Part shown: piece after piece, positions 1 through 5,584 of the stretch
Layout of the letters: each line of letters begins with the position of its first letter
How positions within the stretch are numbered: the first letter of the stretch is position 1
DNA from: Pseudomonadota bacterium
GTDB lineage: Bacteria; Desulfobacterota; Desulfobaccia; Desulfobaccales; 0-14-0-80-60-11
NCBI GenBank assembly: GCA_018897875.1
Contig: JAHIKF010000199.1
Location: 1-6,857 of the forward strand
Direction of reading: 5' to 3'
DNA length: 6,857 nucleotides
Made by a program: the position numbers and the translations under genes
The notes under the pieces: generated by a model
Told to the model about the DNA's origin: nothing
The model's database searches: none
Seen by the model: the letters and a program-made list of their open reading frames with translations, nothing else

Positions 1-29
1 CCCTCTCCCCCCGAAGCGGGGGGAGAGGG
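1..29. repeat. Perfect palindromic CCCTCTCC-type hairpin, copy 1
   Basis: A perfect inverted repeat: CCCTCTCCCCCC (1-12) pairs with GGGGGGAGAGGG (18-29). G13 can pair with C17, leaving a 3-nt loop. It resembles the widespread CCCTCTCC / GGGAGAGG intergenic repeats of GC-rich Proteobacteria. The window begins inside or at the edge of the repeat, so its left end is unknown. There is no run of T after it on either strand, so I do not call it a terminator. Confidence 0.8.
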
Positions 30-42
30 AGTAGGAGATGTC

Positions 43-72
43 GCCGGGTTTAGTAACCATAAGGCATTAAAT
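43..72. repeat. Diverged short repeat, copy A
   Basis: GCCGGGTTTA (43-52) and AACCATAAGGCATTAAAT (55-72) recur further downstream as GCCGGGTTTA (324-333) and AACCATAGGGTATTGAAC (350-367). The 10-mer is identical. The 18-mer differs at four positions, all transitions. This copy lies between the two CCCTCTCC hairpins. Confidence 0.5.
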
Positions 73-87
73 CGGTTCAACTTTCTC

Positions 88-126
88 CCCTCTCCCCCAA
101 TGGGGGAGAGGGCCAGGGTGAGGGGG
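88..126. repeat. Perfect palindromic CCCTCTCC-type hairpin, copy 2, with CCAGGGTGAGGGGG tail
   Basis: CCCTCTCCCCC (88-98) pairs perfectly with GGGGGAGAGGG (102-112) around a 3-nt AAT loop. It is followed by CCAGGGTGAGGGGG (113-126). Hairpin plus tail is the common form of this intergenic repeat (on the other strand CCCTCACCCTGGCCCTCTCC). Copy 1 lies 58 nt upstream, so the two may be the ends of one composite repeat with a short spacer. Confidence 0.8.
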
Positions 127-323
127 AAGTAATCTTTTCGGAGCAAAGAGGACGATAGCAAATTTCTAAACTGTTGGACCACGTACAATGCGCATCCTCC
201 TTTGCGAAAACCAATCCGGACACTGCTGACTTGCCACATCCGTTTTTCATGCTTAATTTTGAATAAAGTTAGCGGCAGTCCCATCACCGGAGGCCGCCTC
301 CAGTTGCGGGAGCGGGGACGGTT
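127..323. other. Intergenic stretch without recognised features
   Basis: I find no convincing coding frame, RNA gene or palindrome here. Base composition is mixed, with AT-rich patches around 220-270, unlike the GC-rich coding DNA that follows. Confidence 0.5.
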
Positions 324-367
324 GCCGGGTTTAATACCAATTGAACGTCAACCATAGGGTATTGAAC
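324..367. repeat. Diverged short repeat, copy B, with internal ATTGAAC direct repeat
   Basis: This copy has GCCGGGTTTA (324-333) and AACCATAGGGTATTGAAC (350-367) as in copy A, but about 14 nt more between the two blocks. Within it ATTGAAC occurs twice, at 340-346 and 361-367, exactly 21 nt apart. AATACC (333-338) can pair with GGTATT (358-363). It could be the remains of an intergenic element or a protein-binding site. No gene starts nearby; the next start is at 554. Confidence 0.45.
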
Positions 368-394
368 TGACGGGAATATTAGCGGGGAGAATTT

Positions 395-447
395 GGTAGC
401 CGCAGGCTTTAGCCTGCGCCTGCACAGGCGAGACGCCTATGCCACCA
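395..447. repeat. Double-hairpin palindromic repeat bounded by GGTAGC / GCCACC
   Basis: Two adjacent small hairpins lie between imperfectly complementary ends GGTAGC (395-400) and GCCACC (441-446). Hairpin 1 is CGCAGGC (401-407), loop TTTA, GCCTGCG (412-418). Hairpin 2 is AGGCG (426-430), loop AGA, CGCCT (434-438). The compact form and GC-rich self-complementary cores are typical of REP-like or MITE-like intergenic repeats that occur in many copies per genome. Copy number cannot be judged from one window. Confidence 0.6.
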
Positions 448-507
448 AGAAAATGTCCGCAGTCTTCCCCTTTGAATACTCTACCTTGGACATCAAATTG
501 GTTTAAG

Positions 508-534
508 GACCGGGCCTTAACTCCCGGCCCGTTC
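508..534 (+). promoter_or_regulatory. Hairpin just upstream of the epimerase-like gene
   Basis: GACCGGGCC (508-516) pairs with GGCCCGTTC (526-534), with one mismatch and a 9-nt loop, ending 19 nt before the start codon at 554. It has no following T-tract, so it is not a standard terminator. In the mRNA it would sit just 5' of the Shine-Dalgarno region (GAGGG, 541-545). Any regulatory role is unproven. Confidence 0.35.
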
Positions 535-553
535 GAAAGCGAGGGTAGATAGC

Positions 554-1456
554 ATGAAAGTTTTTATGACCGGCGGTACGGGCTTTGTGGGCACCTATCT
601 GTCCCGGGAGCTGGCCCAGGCGGGCCACGCCATCACCATCCTCAGCCGCCGGGCCCAACCCCCGGCCCCGCCCCGGGCCGGCATCAGCTTTCTCACCGGC
701 GACCCCAACCAGGAGGGGCCCTGGATGGCGGCGGTGCCGGAGCATGACTGGATCATCAATCTGGCGGGGGCCTCGATTTTCAGCCGCTGGACCGAAGCCC
801 GGAAAAAGGACATCATGGAGAGCCGGGAGCGCACCACCCGCAATCTGGTGGCCGCCCTGGCCGCAGGGGACCGGCGGCAGCTCTTCTGCAGCACCTCGGC
901 GGTGGGCATCTACGGGCCCCGGGGGGAGGAGGAACTCACGGAAGACTCCCCAACGGAGGCCGGTTTCCTGGGGGAGGTGACCCGTAAATGGGAAGCGGAG
1001 GCCCTGAAGGCTCAGGACCTGGGAGTCCGGGTGGTGATCACCCGTTTCGGCGTCGTCCTGGGCCGAGACGGCGGGGCCCTGTCTCAGATGGCGCCCCTGT
1101 TCAAGAAATTTATCGGGGGACCCATCGGCTCCGGGGTCCAGTGGTTCTCCTGGATCCACCAGGCCGACCACGCCCGGGCCTTCCGGTTCATCCAGGAAAA
1201 TCCGCACCTCTCCGGCCCGGTGAACCTCACCGCGCCCTACCCGGTGCGCAACCGGGAACTGGCCCGCGCCCTGGGCCGAGTCTTGCACCGCCCCAGCTTC
1301 ATGCCGACCCCGGAATTCATGCTGCGCCTGGCGTTGGGAGAATTTGCCGACACCCTGCTCACCGGGCAGAAGGTATTGCCCCAACGGCTGCTGGACGCGG
1401 GCTTCACCTTCAAGTTCGCCACCATCGAGGCGGCGCTGAAAGACCTTTTGGGGTGA
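554..1456 (+). CDS. TIGR01777-family NAD(P)-dependent epimerase-like protein (YfcH/SDR39U1 type)
   Basis: A 300-residue cytosolic protein of the atypical (extended-like) short-chain dehydrogenase family. The N-terminus carries the dinucleotide-binding loop TGGTGFVG (residues 6-13) after a first beta strand. NLAGASI (69-75) and STSAVGIYG (113-121) are further Rossmann-fold landmarks, with Y120 in the usual Tyr position but no Lys four residues on. GGPIGSGVQWFSWIH (188-202) is the signature of TIGR01777 proteins, and LLTGQKVLPQRLLDAGF (268-284) is the C-terminal DUF1731 segment. Length matches the family (about 300). The ATG is preceded by GAGGG at 541-545, 8 nt away. Homologues include E. coli YfcH and human SDR39U1, whose substrates are not established. 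The gene stands alone on the plus strand and converges on the next gene. Confidence 0.93.
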   Translation: MKVFMTGGTGFVGTYLSRELAQAGHAITILSRRAQPPAPPRAGISFLTGDPNQEGPWMAAVPEHDWIINLAGASIFSRWTEARKKDIMESRERTTRNLVAALAAGDRRQLFCSTSAVGIYGPRGEEELTEDSPTEAGFLGEVTRKWEAEALKAQDLGVRVVITRFGVVLGRDGGALSQMAPLFKKFIGGPIGSGVQWFSWIHQADHARAFRFIQENPHLSGPVNLTAPYPVRNRELARALGRVLHRPSFMPTPEFMLRLALGEFADTLLTGQKVLPQRLLDAGFTFKFATIEAALKDLLG

Positions 1457-1552
1457 AAAGGGGAAAAGGCGAAGAGGCGAAAAGGGAAAGACCACCAACA
1501 GTTCCCTGGCTTTTCCCCCTTTTCGCCTTTTTCCCTTTTTACCTTTTCACCC
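1451..1552. terminator. Long imperfect inverted repeat between convergent genes, possible bidirectional terminator
   Basis: The left arm (1451-1490) is a G/A-rich stretch beginning GGGTGAAAAGG and containing GGCGAAAAGGG (1476-1486). The right arm (1509-1552) is its imperfect C/T-rich complement, containing CCCTTTTCGCC (1518-1528) and ending CCTTTTCACCC (1542-1552). The outer 11 bases are exactly complementary, and the loop is about 18 nt. It lies between two convergent genes and the epimerase stop codon (1454-1456) is inside the left arm. The T-rich right arm could give the weak U-rich tail needed for termination of plus-strand transcripts. Terminator activity is inferred. Confidence 0.5.
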
Positions 1553-1563
1553 AGCTCTTCACC

Positions 1564-2580
1564 CTACTGCTTCTTAGCCACCAGAATACTGGCGTCCATA
1601 CCGCTTTCGATGAACTCCGGCGCCGCCAAACCCGCCGCCTGCATCCACTCCGCCACTTCGGTATGCGTGTAGGCCCGGCCCCGGGGGGTGACGGCCAGCA
1701 TGTGGACCCCGAACATGGCCGCGCCCGGGGGGCTGGCGCCGTCGGGGTTGAGGTAGAAGTCCTGGATGGCCAGGGTGCCGCCGGGGGCCAGGGCCGCCAC
1801 CGCCTTGGCGATGATGAGCTTGCTCTGCTCCTCGTCGTGGCTGTGGAGGATCTGGGAGACCCAGATGAAATCGTAGCCCGCGCCGATGTCATCCTGGAGG
1901 AAGTTCCCCGCCAGGGTGTCCACCCGGTCGGTCAGGCCGTTTTTGCCGATATTTTCCCGGGCGATTTCAATGGGCATGGGCAGGTCGAAGACCGTGGCTT
2001 TGAGTTCCGGGTTGGCCTGGGCAAAGATGATGGCATAGGTGGCCGGGCCGCCCCCCAGGTCCAGGAGACGGCGCACGCCGGTGAGGTCCAGCTTGGCCGC
2101 CACCTTGGGGGCCAGGTCCCGGGCGATGGCGTGCATGCCCCAGATGAAGGCTCGGACCTCGGCTTCGTCCCGTTCGGGGCGGGCGTCCAGCCACTTTTCC
2201 GTTTCCACCGCCGGGGGGTGCCCCGCCAGGACCGTTTCCTTCAGGTCATTCCAGCCCCGGTCCCAGGTGTGCTCTATGTGCTTGACGATGGCCCCCCGGT
2301 AGTTTTCCGAGCCCCGCACCAAATAGCGGGAAGCCAGCTCGCGGTTCCTGAAATTGTCCCCGTCCTTGTCCAGGAGTCCCAACCCCACCAGGCCATTCAG
2401 AAAGATGCCGGTGGCCCGGGCGTCGGCCTTGAGCCAGTCTGCGGTCTGAACCGCGCTCTTCGGTTCGACCAGAAAATCGAAGACGCCCAGGTCCACGGCC
2501 ACCATGAGCATCTTGGCGACCTGAAAGCCCCGGGCCATGGACATGATTTCCCCGAAACCGCCCTTAGGTTCCTTAGCCAT
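1564..2580 (-). CDS. SAM-dependent O-methyltransferase-like protein (Methyltransf_2 type)
   Basis: A 338-residue protein with the two-part layout of the COMT / acetylserotonin O-methyltransferase superfamily. The N-terminal part (about 10-100) is a helical winged-helix dimerisation domain, including AVDLGVFDFL (28-37) and LNGLVGLGLLDKDGDNF (61-77). The C-terminal part is a class I methyltransferase: motif I LLDLGGGPATY (172-182), VFDLPMP (197-203), DRVDTLAGNF (218-227), and VSQILHSHDEEQ (241-252), where family enzymes carry the catalytic His. APGGTLAIQDF (265-275) is post-motif III. The ATG at 2580 has a good Shine-Dalgarno, GGGGAG, at 2587-2592. No biosynthetic genes lie next to it, so the substrate is unknown; bacterial relatives methylate quinone-, polyketide- or tetrapyrrole-like hydroxyls. 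It is separated by 311 nt from the VTT gene upstream, so probably a separate transcript. Confidence 0.88.
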   Translation of the reverse strand: MAKEPKGGFGEIMSMARGFQVAKMLMVAVDLGVFDFLVEPKSAVQTADWLKADARATGIFLNGLVGLGLLDKDGDNFRNRELASRYLVRGSENYRGAIVKHIEHTWDRGWNDLKETVLAGHPPAVETEKWLDARPERDEAEVRAFIWGMHAIARDLAPKVAAKLDLTGVRRLLDLGGGPATYAIIFAQANPELKATVFDLPMPIEIARENIGKNGLTDRVDTLAGNFLQDDIGAGYDFIWVSQILHSHDEEQSKLIIAKAVAALAPGGTLAIQDFYLNPDGASPPGAAMFGVHMLAVTPRGRAYTHTEVAEWMQAAGLAAPEFIESGMDASILVAKKQ

Positions 2581-2659
2581 GGTTTGCTCCCCTTCCCTTC
2601 TGCTGCCAAATTTTTGTTCTCATACCAACGATCATTTCCTCACAGACCCAACGAAAGAT

Positions 2660-2764
2660 GAAAAATGGCTGGTGTTGGTGGGGCTGCCGTCCCTGGCCGC
2701 ATCTCGCTGGCGGGCACGGAGGCCTGCCCCACCGAGCTATTTTCATATAAACGAGCCATTAATC
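2660..2764. repeat. MITE-like palindromic intergenic element
   Basis: A nested, imperfect palindrome of about 105 bp. The ends GAAAAATGGCT (2660-2670) and AGCCATTAATC (2754-2764) are complementary at 9 of 11 positions. Inside, GGTGGGGC (2677-2684) pairs perfectly with GCCCCACC (2726-2733), CCGT (2687-2690) with ACGG (2716-2719), and CCGC (2697-2700) with GCGG (2710-2713). It contains no believable gene. Size and shape resemble non-coding miniature elements or REP-like repeats. I see no clear target-site duplication at the ends, so mobility is inferred only. Confidence 0.5.
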
Positions 2765-2768
2765 AAAC

Positions 2769-2830
2769 CAGGTTTTGTGGGGCGGATTCAGGTGTCCCTC
2801 CGCTTGGTGGCAAACCTGCAGGGGCGCCCC
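2769..2830. repeat. Second imperfect stem-loop in the methyltransferase / VTT spacer
   Basis: CAGGTTTTG (2769-2777) pairs with CAAACCTG (2811-2818) with one bulged base, and GCGGA (2782-2786) pairs with TCCGC (2799-2803) inside it. The self-complementary GGGGCGCCCC follows at 2821-2830. It abuts the MITE-like element and may be part of the same composite repeat. On the minus strand it would lie downstream of the second VTT gene. There is no T-run to support a terminator call. Confidence 0.4.
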
Positions 2831-2891
2831 GGCAATTCAACCTGACTTCAAGATCACAACCTTACCGCCATAATTCACGTCTGGTTCCGAC

Positions 2892-3650
2892 TCATTCCGC
2901 TTCCGTCGCCTTCTCCTCTTTGTGGTCAAACCGCCTGATCCAGCGGTACACCGGCTCCCGGTAGTACCCCAGGAGCAGGACCAGCACCAGGCACAGTCCC
3001 AGGATGACCAGGGTGCTGTAATAGTCGCCCTTGTAAACCTTGGCCCCCTGGAGGTTCAGGAGCAGGGTGCCGGGAATCCGTCCCACCACGCAGATCAGCA
3101 GAAATAATTTGAAGGGCATGTGGCTCAGGCCCAGGACGAAGCAGAGGTAGTCTTTGGGAAAGCCGGGGAGGAGGAAGAGAATGAATGCTACCAGGGCCCC
3201 CTGGCGTTCCATCAGGAAGTCGAACTTTTGCAGGATTTCCGCCGGAATCCACCGCTTCACATAGTGTTCTTCCAGCCAGCGGGCGATAAAAAAAGCGCCC
3301 ACCGAGCCCAGAGTCAGGCCGAGGGTGGAATACAACAGGCCCAGGGGCACCCCGAACAGGTAGCCGCCGATGAAACCGGTGGCTTCCCCGGGGATGGGGG
3401 CGAAGACCACCTGGAGGGACTGGATCACGATGAACACGAGGGGCGCCAGGGGCCCCGCGTCCTTGAGGATGGACTTGATCCACTTTTTGTCGGCGCAGAG
3501 GCCAGTTATAGAGCACACCTGGCCCCACAGGAAGCCGCGATAGAGAAAGGCCCAGAACAACAGCCCCAGGCTCAGAAGGGCCAGAACCAGCAGTCCCCAG
3601 AGCCAAGGTCGGTTCTTCGGCGAGAAAATTCCGTTCCCCTCTTCAGTCAC
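2892..3650 (-). CDS. VTT-domain (TVP38/TMEM64 family) inner-membrane protein, second of a tandem pair
   Basis: A 252-residue polytopic membrane protein. A first membrane helix spans about 17-37, and the VTT (SNARE-associated) domain about 68-195. Its core motifs are FAPIPGEATGFIGGYLFG (83-100), FFIARWLEEHY (120-130), LLPGFPKD (160-167) and VVGRIPGT (188-195); another helix lies at about 212-229, and the tail is highly charged. Two cysteines (C46, C52) sit in the loop after helix 1. Relatives (YdjX/TVP38, DedA, human TMEM41B/VMP1) are linked to lipid scrambling or undecaprenyl-phosphate recycling; this protein's own substrate is unknown. The start is GTG with a TAA in the same frame directly before it, so no upstream start is possible. 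It is clearly paralogous to the neighbouring upstream gene. Confidence 0.9.
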   Translation of the reverse strand: MTEEGNGIFSPKNRPWLWGLLVLALLSLGLLFWAFLYRGFLWGQVCSITGLCADKKWIKSILKDAGPLAPLVFIVIQSLQVVFAPIPGEATGFIGGYLFGVPLGLLYSTLGLTLGSVGAFFIARWLEEHYVKRWIPAEILQKFDFLMERQGALVAFILFLLPGFPKDYLCFVLGLSHMPFKLFLLICVVGRIPGTLLLNLQGAKVYKGDYYSTLVILGLCLVLVLLLGYYREPVYRWIRRFDHKEEKATEAE

Positions 3651-3804
3651 TTATCCAAGAACTCCTTATGCACCATCAACCCCGCGCCCTCCGGTATCGG
3701 AAGGCAAGCGAGATTCTCTTCGGGTGATTATCCGGCGCCAAAAAGGCTGATCCGCAGAGAGCCGGTAGGCTTTAGCATATCACAACCCCATGGAAGAACA
3801 CGTT
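3651..3804 (-). other. Spacer between the two VTT genes
   Basis: These 154 nt contain no convincing gene. The minus strand has a 16-codon frame beginning MLKPTGSL, without a good ribosome binding site, which I do not call. The only clear signal is the Shine-Dalgarno of the downstream gene. I see no strong hairpin followed by T residues, so read-through from the upstream gene is possible. Confidence 0.4.
3662..3667 (-). promoter_or_regulatory. Shine-Dalgarno for the GTG-started VTT gene, unusually far upstream
   Basis: The minus strand reads AAGGAG at 3667-3662, followed by 11 nt and then the GTG start (3650-3648). The spacing is longer than the usual 5-9 nt and the start is not ATG, so translation may be modest. 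An in-frame TAA immediately before the GTG fixes the start. Confidence 0.55.
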
Positions 3805-4614
3805 CTATAATTCCTCCAGATGCCAGGTCTTGATCCACTGGTACAAATACTCGCGATATCGGTAGATCAGAACGGCCAATACATAATTGCAGCCTATCAG
3901 TCCCACGGACAGCCAATAATTGCCTCTGGCAGCTTCGGCCCCCTGCAGGGTGAGGAGAAAAGTGCTGGGCAACCGGAAGACAGTAACCGCCACGACAAAA
4001 AATTTCAACGACAAAGTAGTAAAGCCCAGGACGTAGCTGACAAAATCCTTGGGGACCCCGGGGATTAAATAAATGATAAAAGCCGCCAGAGCCCCTTCCC
4101 GCTTCATAAGTTTACGAAAACTCTGTAACTTTTCGGGATCGATAATGCGTCTGAGGTAAGTCCGTTCCAGCCAGCGTCCCAAAAGAAAGGCCAACACCGC
4201 TCCCGTGGTGAGTCCGATCATGGAATAAACCAGCCCTAACGGCAGGCCGAACAGAAAGCCCCCGGCGATCTCCAGCGGCACCGGCCAGAACATGGTGAGC
4301 ACCTGGACAGCCTCAAGCAGGATGTAGATGATCGGGGCCCAATCGCCTGCAGCCCGAAATATGCCGCTTATTTTTTCCTTATCAGAAACAAGCGCATAGT
4401 AAGGCTCCATCAGCGGCCACAGATAAATGTACCCCAACAGGGAGAGAATTCCCAGAGAAACCAGGAGGGAAGCGGCCAGGAAGATAAGGTATTCCCTCCG
4501 GTTAGCCATGGAGGCACCCACTCCCAGGTATTCGGTGAGCTCAGCAGTCAGGTCATCTTTGACTTCCATAACGCCAGCGGTAACCGGATCCGAATTCACC
4601 GCCTCAGATTTCAT
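3805..4614 (-). CDS. VTT-domain (TVP38/TMEM64 family) inner-membrane protein, first of a tandem pair
   Basis: A 269-residue membrane protein with a hydrophilic N-terminal extension (1-40), a first helix at about 43-66 and a VTT domain at about 93-220. Motifs correspond to those of the next gene: FWPVPLEIAGGFLFG (109-123), FLLGRWLERTY (143-153), LIPGVPKD (183-190), TVFRLPST (211-218) and LQGA (223-226). Compared with its neighbour, the PxE...GG(F/Y)LFG segment is three residues shorter. The ATG at 4614 has AAGGAG at 4622-4627, 7 nt away; an internal ATG at residue 36 is a weaker alternative. It starts 49 nt after the radical SAM gene, so is likely in its operon. Parts are AT-richer than the neighbours (26 G+C of 60 at 3841-3900; 27 of 60 at 4021-4080). 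Function is inferred only at family level: membrane lipid handling or small-molecule transport. Confidence 0.9.
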   Translation of the reverse strand: MKSEAVNSDPVTAGVMEVKDDLTAELTEYLGVGASMANRREYLIFLAASLLVSLGILSLLGYIYLWPLMEPYYALVSDKEKISGIFRAAGDWAPIIYILLEAVQVLTMFWPVPLEIAGGFLFGLPLGLVYSMIGLTTGAVLAFLLGRWLERTYLRRIIDPEKLQSFRKLMKREGALAAFIIYLIPGVPKDFVSYVLGFTTLSLKFFVVAVTVFRLPSTFLLTLQGAEAARGNYWLSVGLIGCNYVLAVLIYRYREYLYQWIKTWHLEEL

Positions 4615-4663
4615 AATCTCACTCCTTCCTGCCGCGGGAAATGAGGTAACCAGACAAAAAAAC

Positions 4664-5584
4664 TTACCTGATGAGATGACTCCCCTGGCGAGTCCCCCGG
4701 CGGAGAAATTCCTCCCGGATACGTTTCAGAACCCGGGGTTTATCCAGGCACCAGGCCGGGGCCACCAGCTCTTCGGCATGCGGATCGCCGGTCAAGCGGT
4801 GAATCACCAGTAGGGGCGGGAGCCGTTCGATGAAGTCCACCACGCCGCTGACGTACTGTGCTTCGGTGAGGCAGACGTACTCCCCCTGCTCGTGGAGCCG
4901 GGCCAGTCCGGAATCCTTGACGACATAAAGCGCATGGATTTTGACGCCGTGCACCGGCAACCGGGCCAGAAAATCAGCGGTGGCCGCCATCTCCCCGGGG
5001 CCCTCTCCCGGCAGCCCCAGAATCACGTGGGCCACCACCGCAAGCCCCCGGGACGCAGCCCGGACCGCGGCCTGGCTGAAGCAGGCCGCGTCGTGGCCCC
5101 GGTTGAGGCGCGAGAGCGTCACGTCATGGGCGGACTGCAACCCCAGTTCCAGCCATACCAGCCGGTCCCGGGCGTAGCCGGCCAGGAGGTCCAGGACCTC
5201 ATCGGCCAGGCAGTCCGGGCGGGTGCCTACGCTCAGGCCCACCACCTGGGGCGGCGCCAGGGCCGCCTCGTAGAGCTCCCGCAGGGTCGTCAACGGTGCA
5301 TAGGTATTGGAAAAACTCTGGAAATAGGCGATGAACCGGGCCGCCCCGTAGCGCCGGGAGAGGCGGGCCATACCCGCCTCCATTTGGGCCGGGATGCCCT
5401 GGCCCCGGCCCCAGGCGCCGGTCCCGGAACCCCGGGCATTGCAGTAGAGGCACCCGCCGGTGGACACCCGGCCGTCCCGGTTGGGGCAGGTCAGCCCGGC
5501 ATCCAGGGTGATTTTCTGGACCCGTTCGCCGAACCGCCCTTTCAGGTAAGAATTGAGATCCCGGTAGGGAGGATCGGCGGCCAT
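4664..5584 (-). CDS. TIGR01212-family radical SAM protein (YhcC/YtqA type)
   Basis: A 306-residue cytosolic iron-sulfur enzyme. KITLDAGLTCPNRDG (24-38) and STGGCLYCN (41-49) supply the cluster cysteines C33, C45 and C48 in the family's long-spaced pattern (C-x11-C-x2-C). Other family landmarks are YFQSFSNTYAP (87-97), GLSVGTRPDC (116-125), WLELGLQSAHD (144-154), LNRGHD (160-165), HVILGLPGE (186-194), KIHALYVVKDSGL (215-227) and IHRLTGD (261-267). Length matches E. coli YhcC (about 309). B. subtilis YtqA has, as I recall, been named MnmL and assigned to wobble-uridine modification in tRNA; that assignment is from memory, and whether this orthologue shares it is inference. The ATG shares its A with the rsmE stop (TGATG), implying translational coupling. 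The frame stays open further upstream, but that part lies over rsmE and is not family-like. Confidence 0.92.
   Translation of the reverse strand: MAADPPYRDLNSYLKGRFGERVQKITLDAGLTCPNRDGRVSTGGCLYCNARGSGTGAWGRGQGIPAQMEAGMARLSRRYGAARFIAYFQSFSNTYAPLTTLRELYEAALAPPQVVGLSVGTRPDCLADEVLDLLAGYARDRLVWLELGLQSAHDVTLSRLNRGHDAACFSQAAVRAASRGLAVVAHVILGLPGEGPGEMAATADFLARLPVHGVKIHALYVVKDSGLARLHEQGEYVCLTEAQYVSGVVDFIERLPPLLVIHRLTGDPHAEELVAPAWCLDKPRVLKRIREEFLRRGTRQGSHLIR

Noticed and set aside
503..1498. Long minus-strand open frame opposite the epimerase gene
   Set aside because: The translation is low complexity with no domain pattern, while the plus strand encodes a full TIGR01777 protein with a good ribosome binding site.
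988..2661. Long open frame on the plus strand (557 codons)
   Set aside because: It runs across the end of the epimerase gene, the intergenic inverted repeat and the antisense of the methyltransferase; its translation is rich in G, P, R, H and Q without family motifs. It is a GC-rich shadow frame.
2665..2964. Plus-strand 99-codon frame over the palindromic spacer
   Set aside because: It crosses the MITE-like element and the end of the VTT gene and has no ribosome binding site or domain.
3728..3790. Small minus-strand frame (MLKPTGSL...) between the VTT genes
   Set aside because: It has only 16 codons from its last ATG, no convincing ribosome binding site and no recognisable features.
3120..3833. 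Plus-strand open frame of 237 codons
   Set aside because: It is antisense to a clear membrane protein; its Q/E/G-rich translation is typical of the complement of hydrophobic codons.
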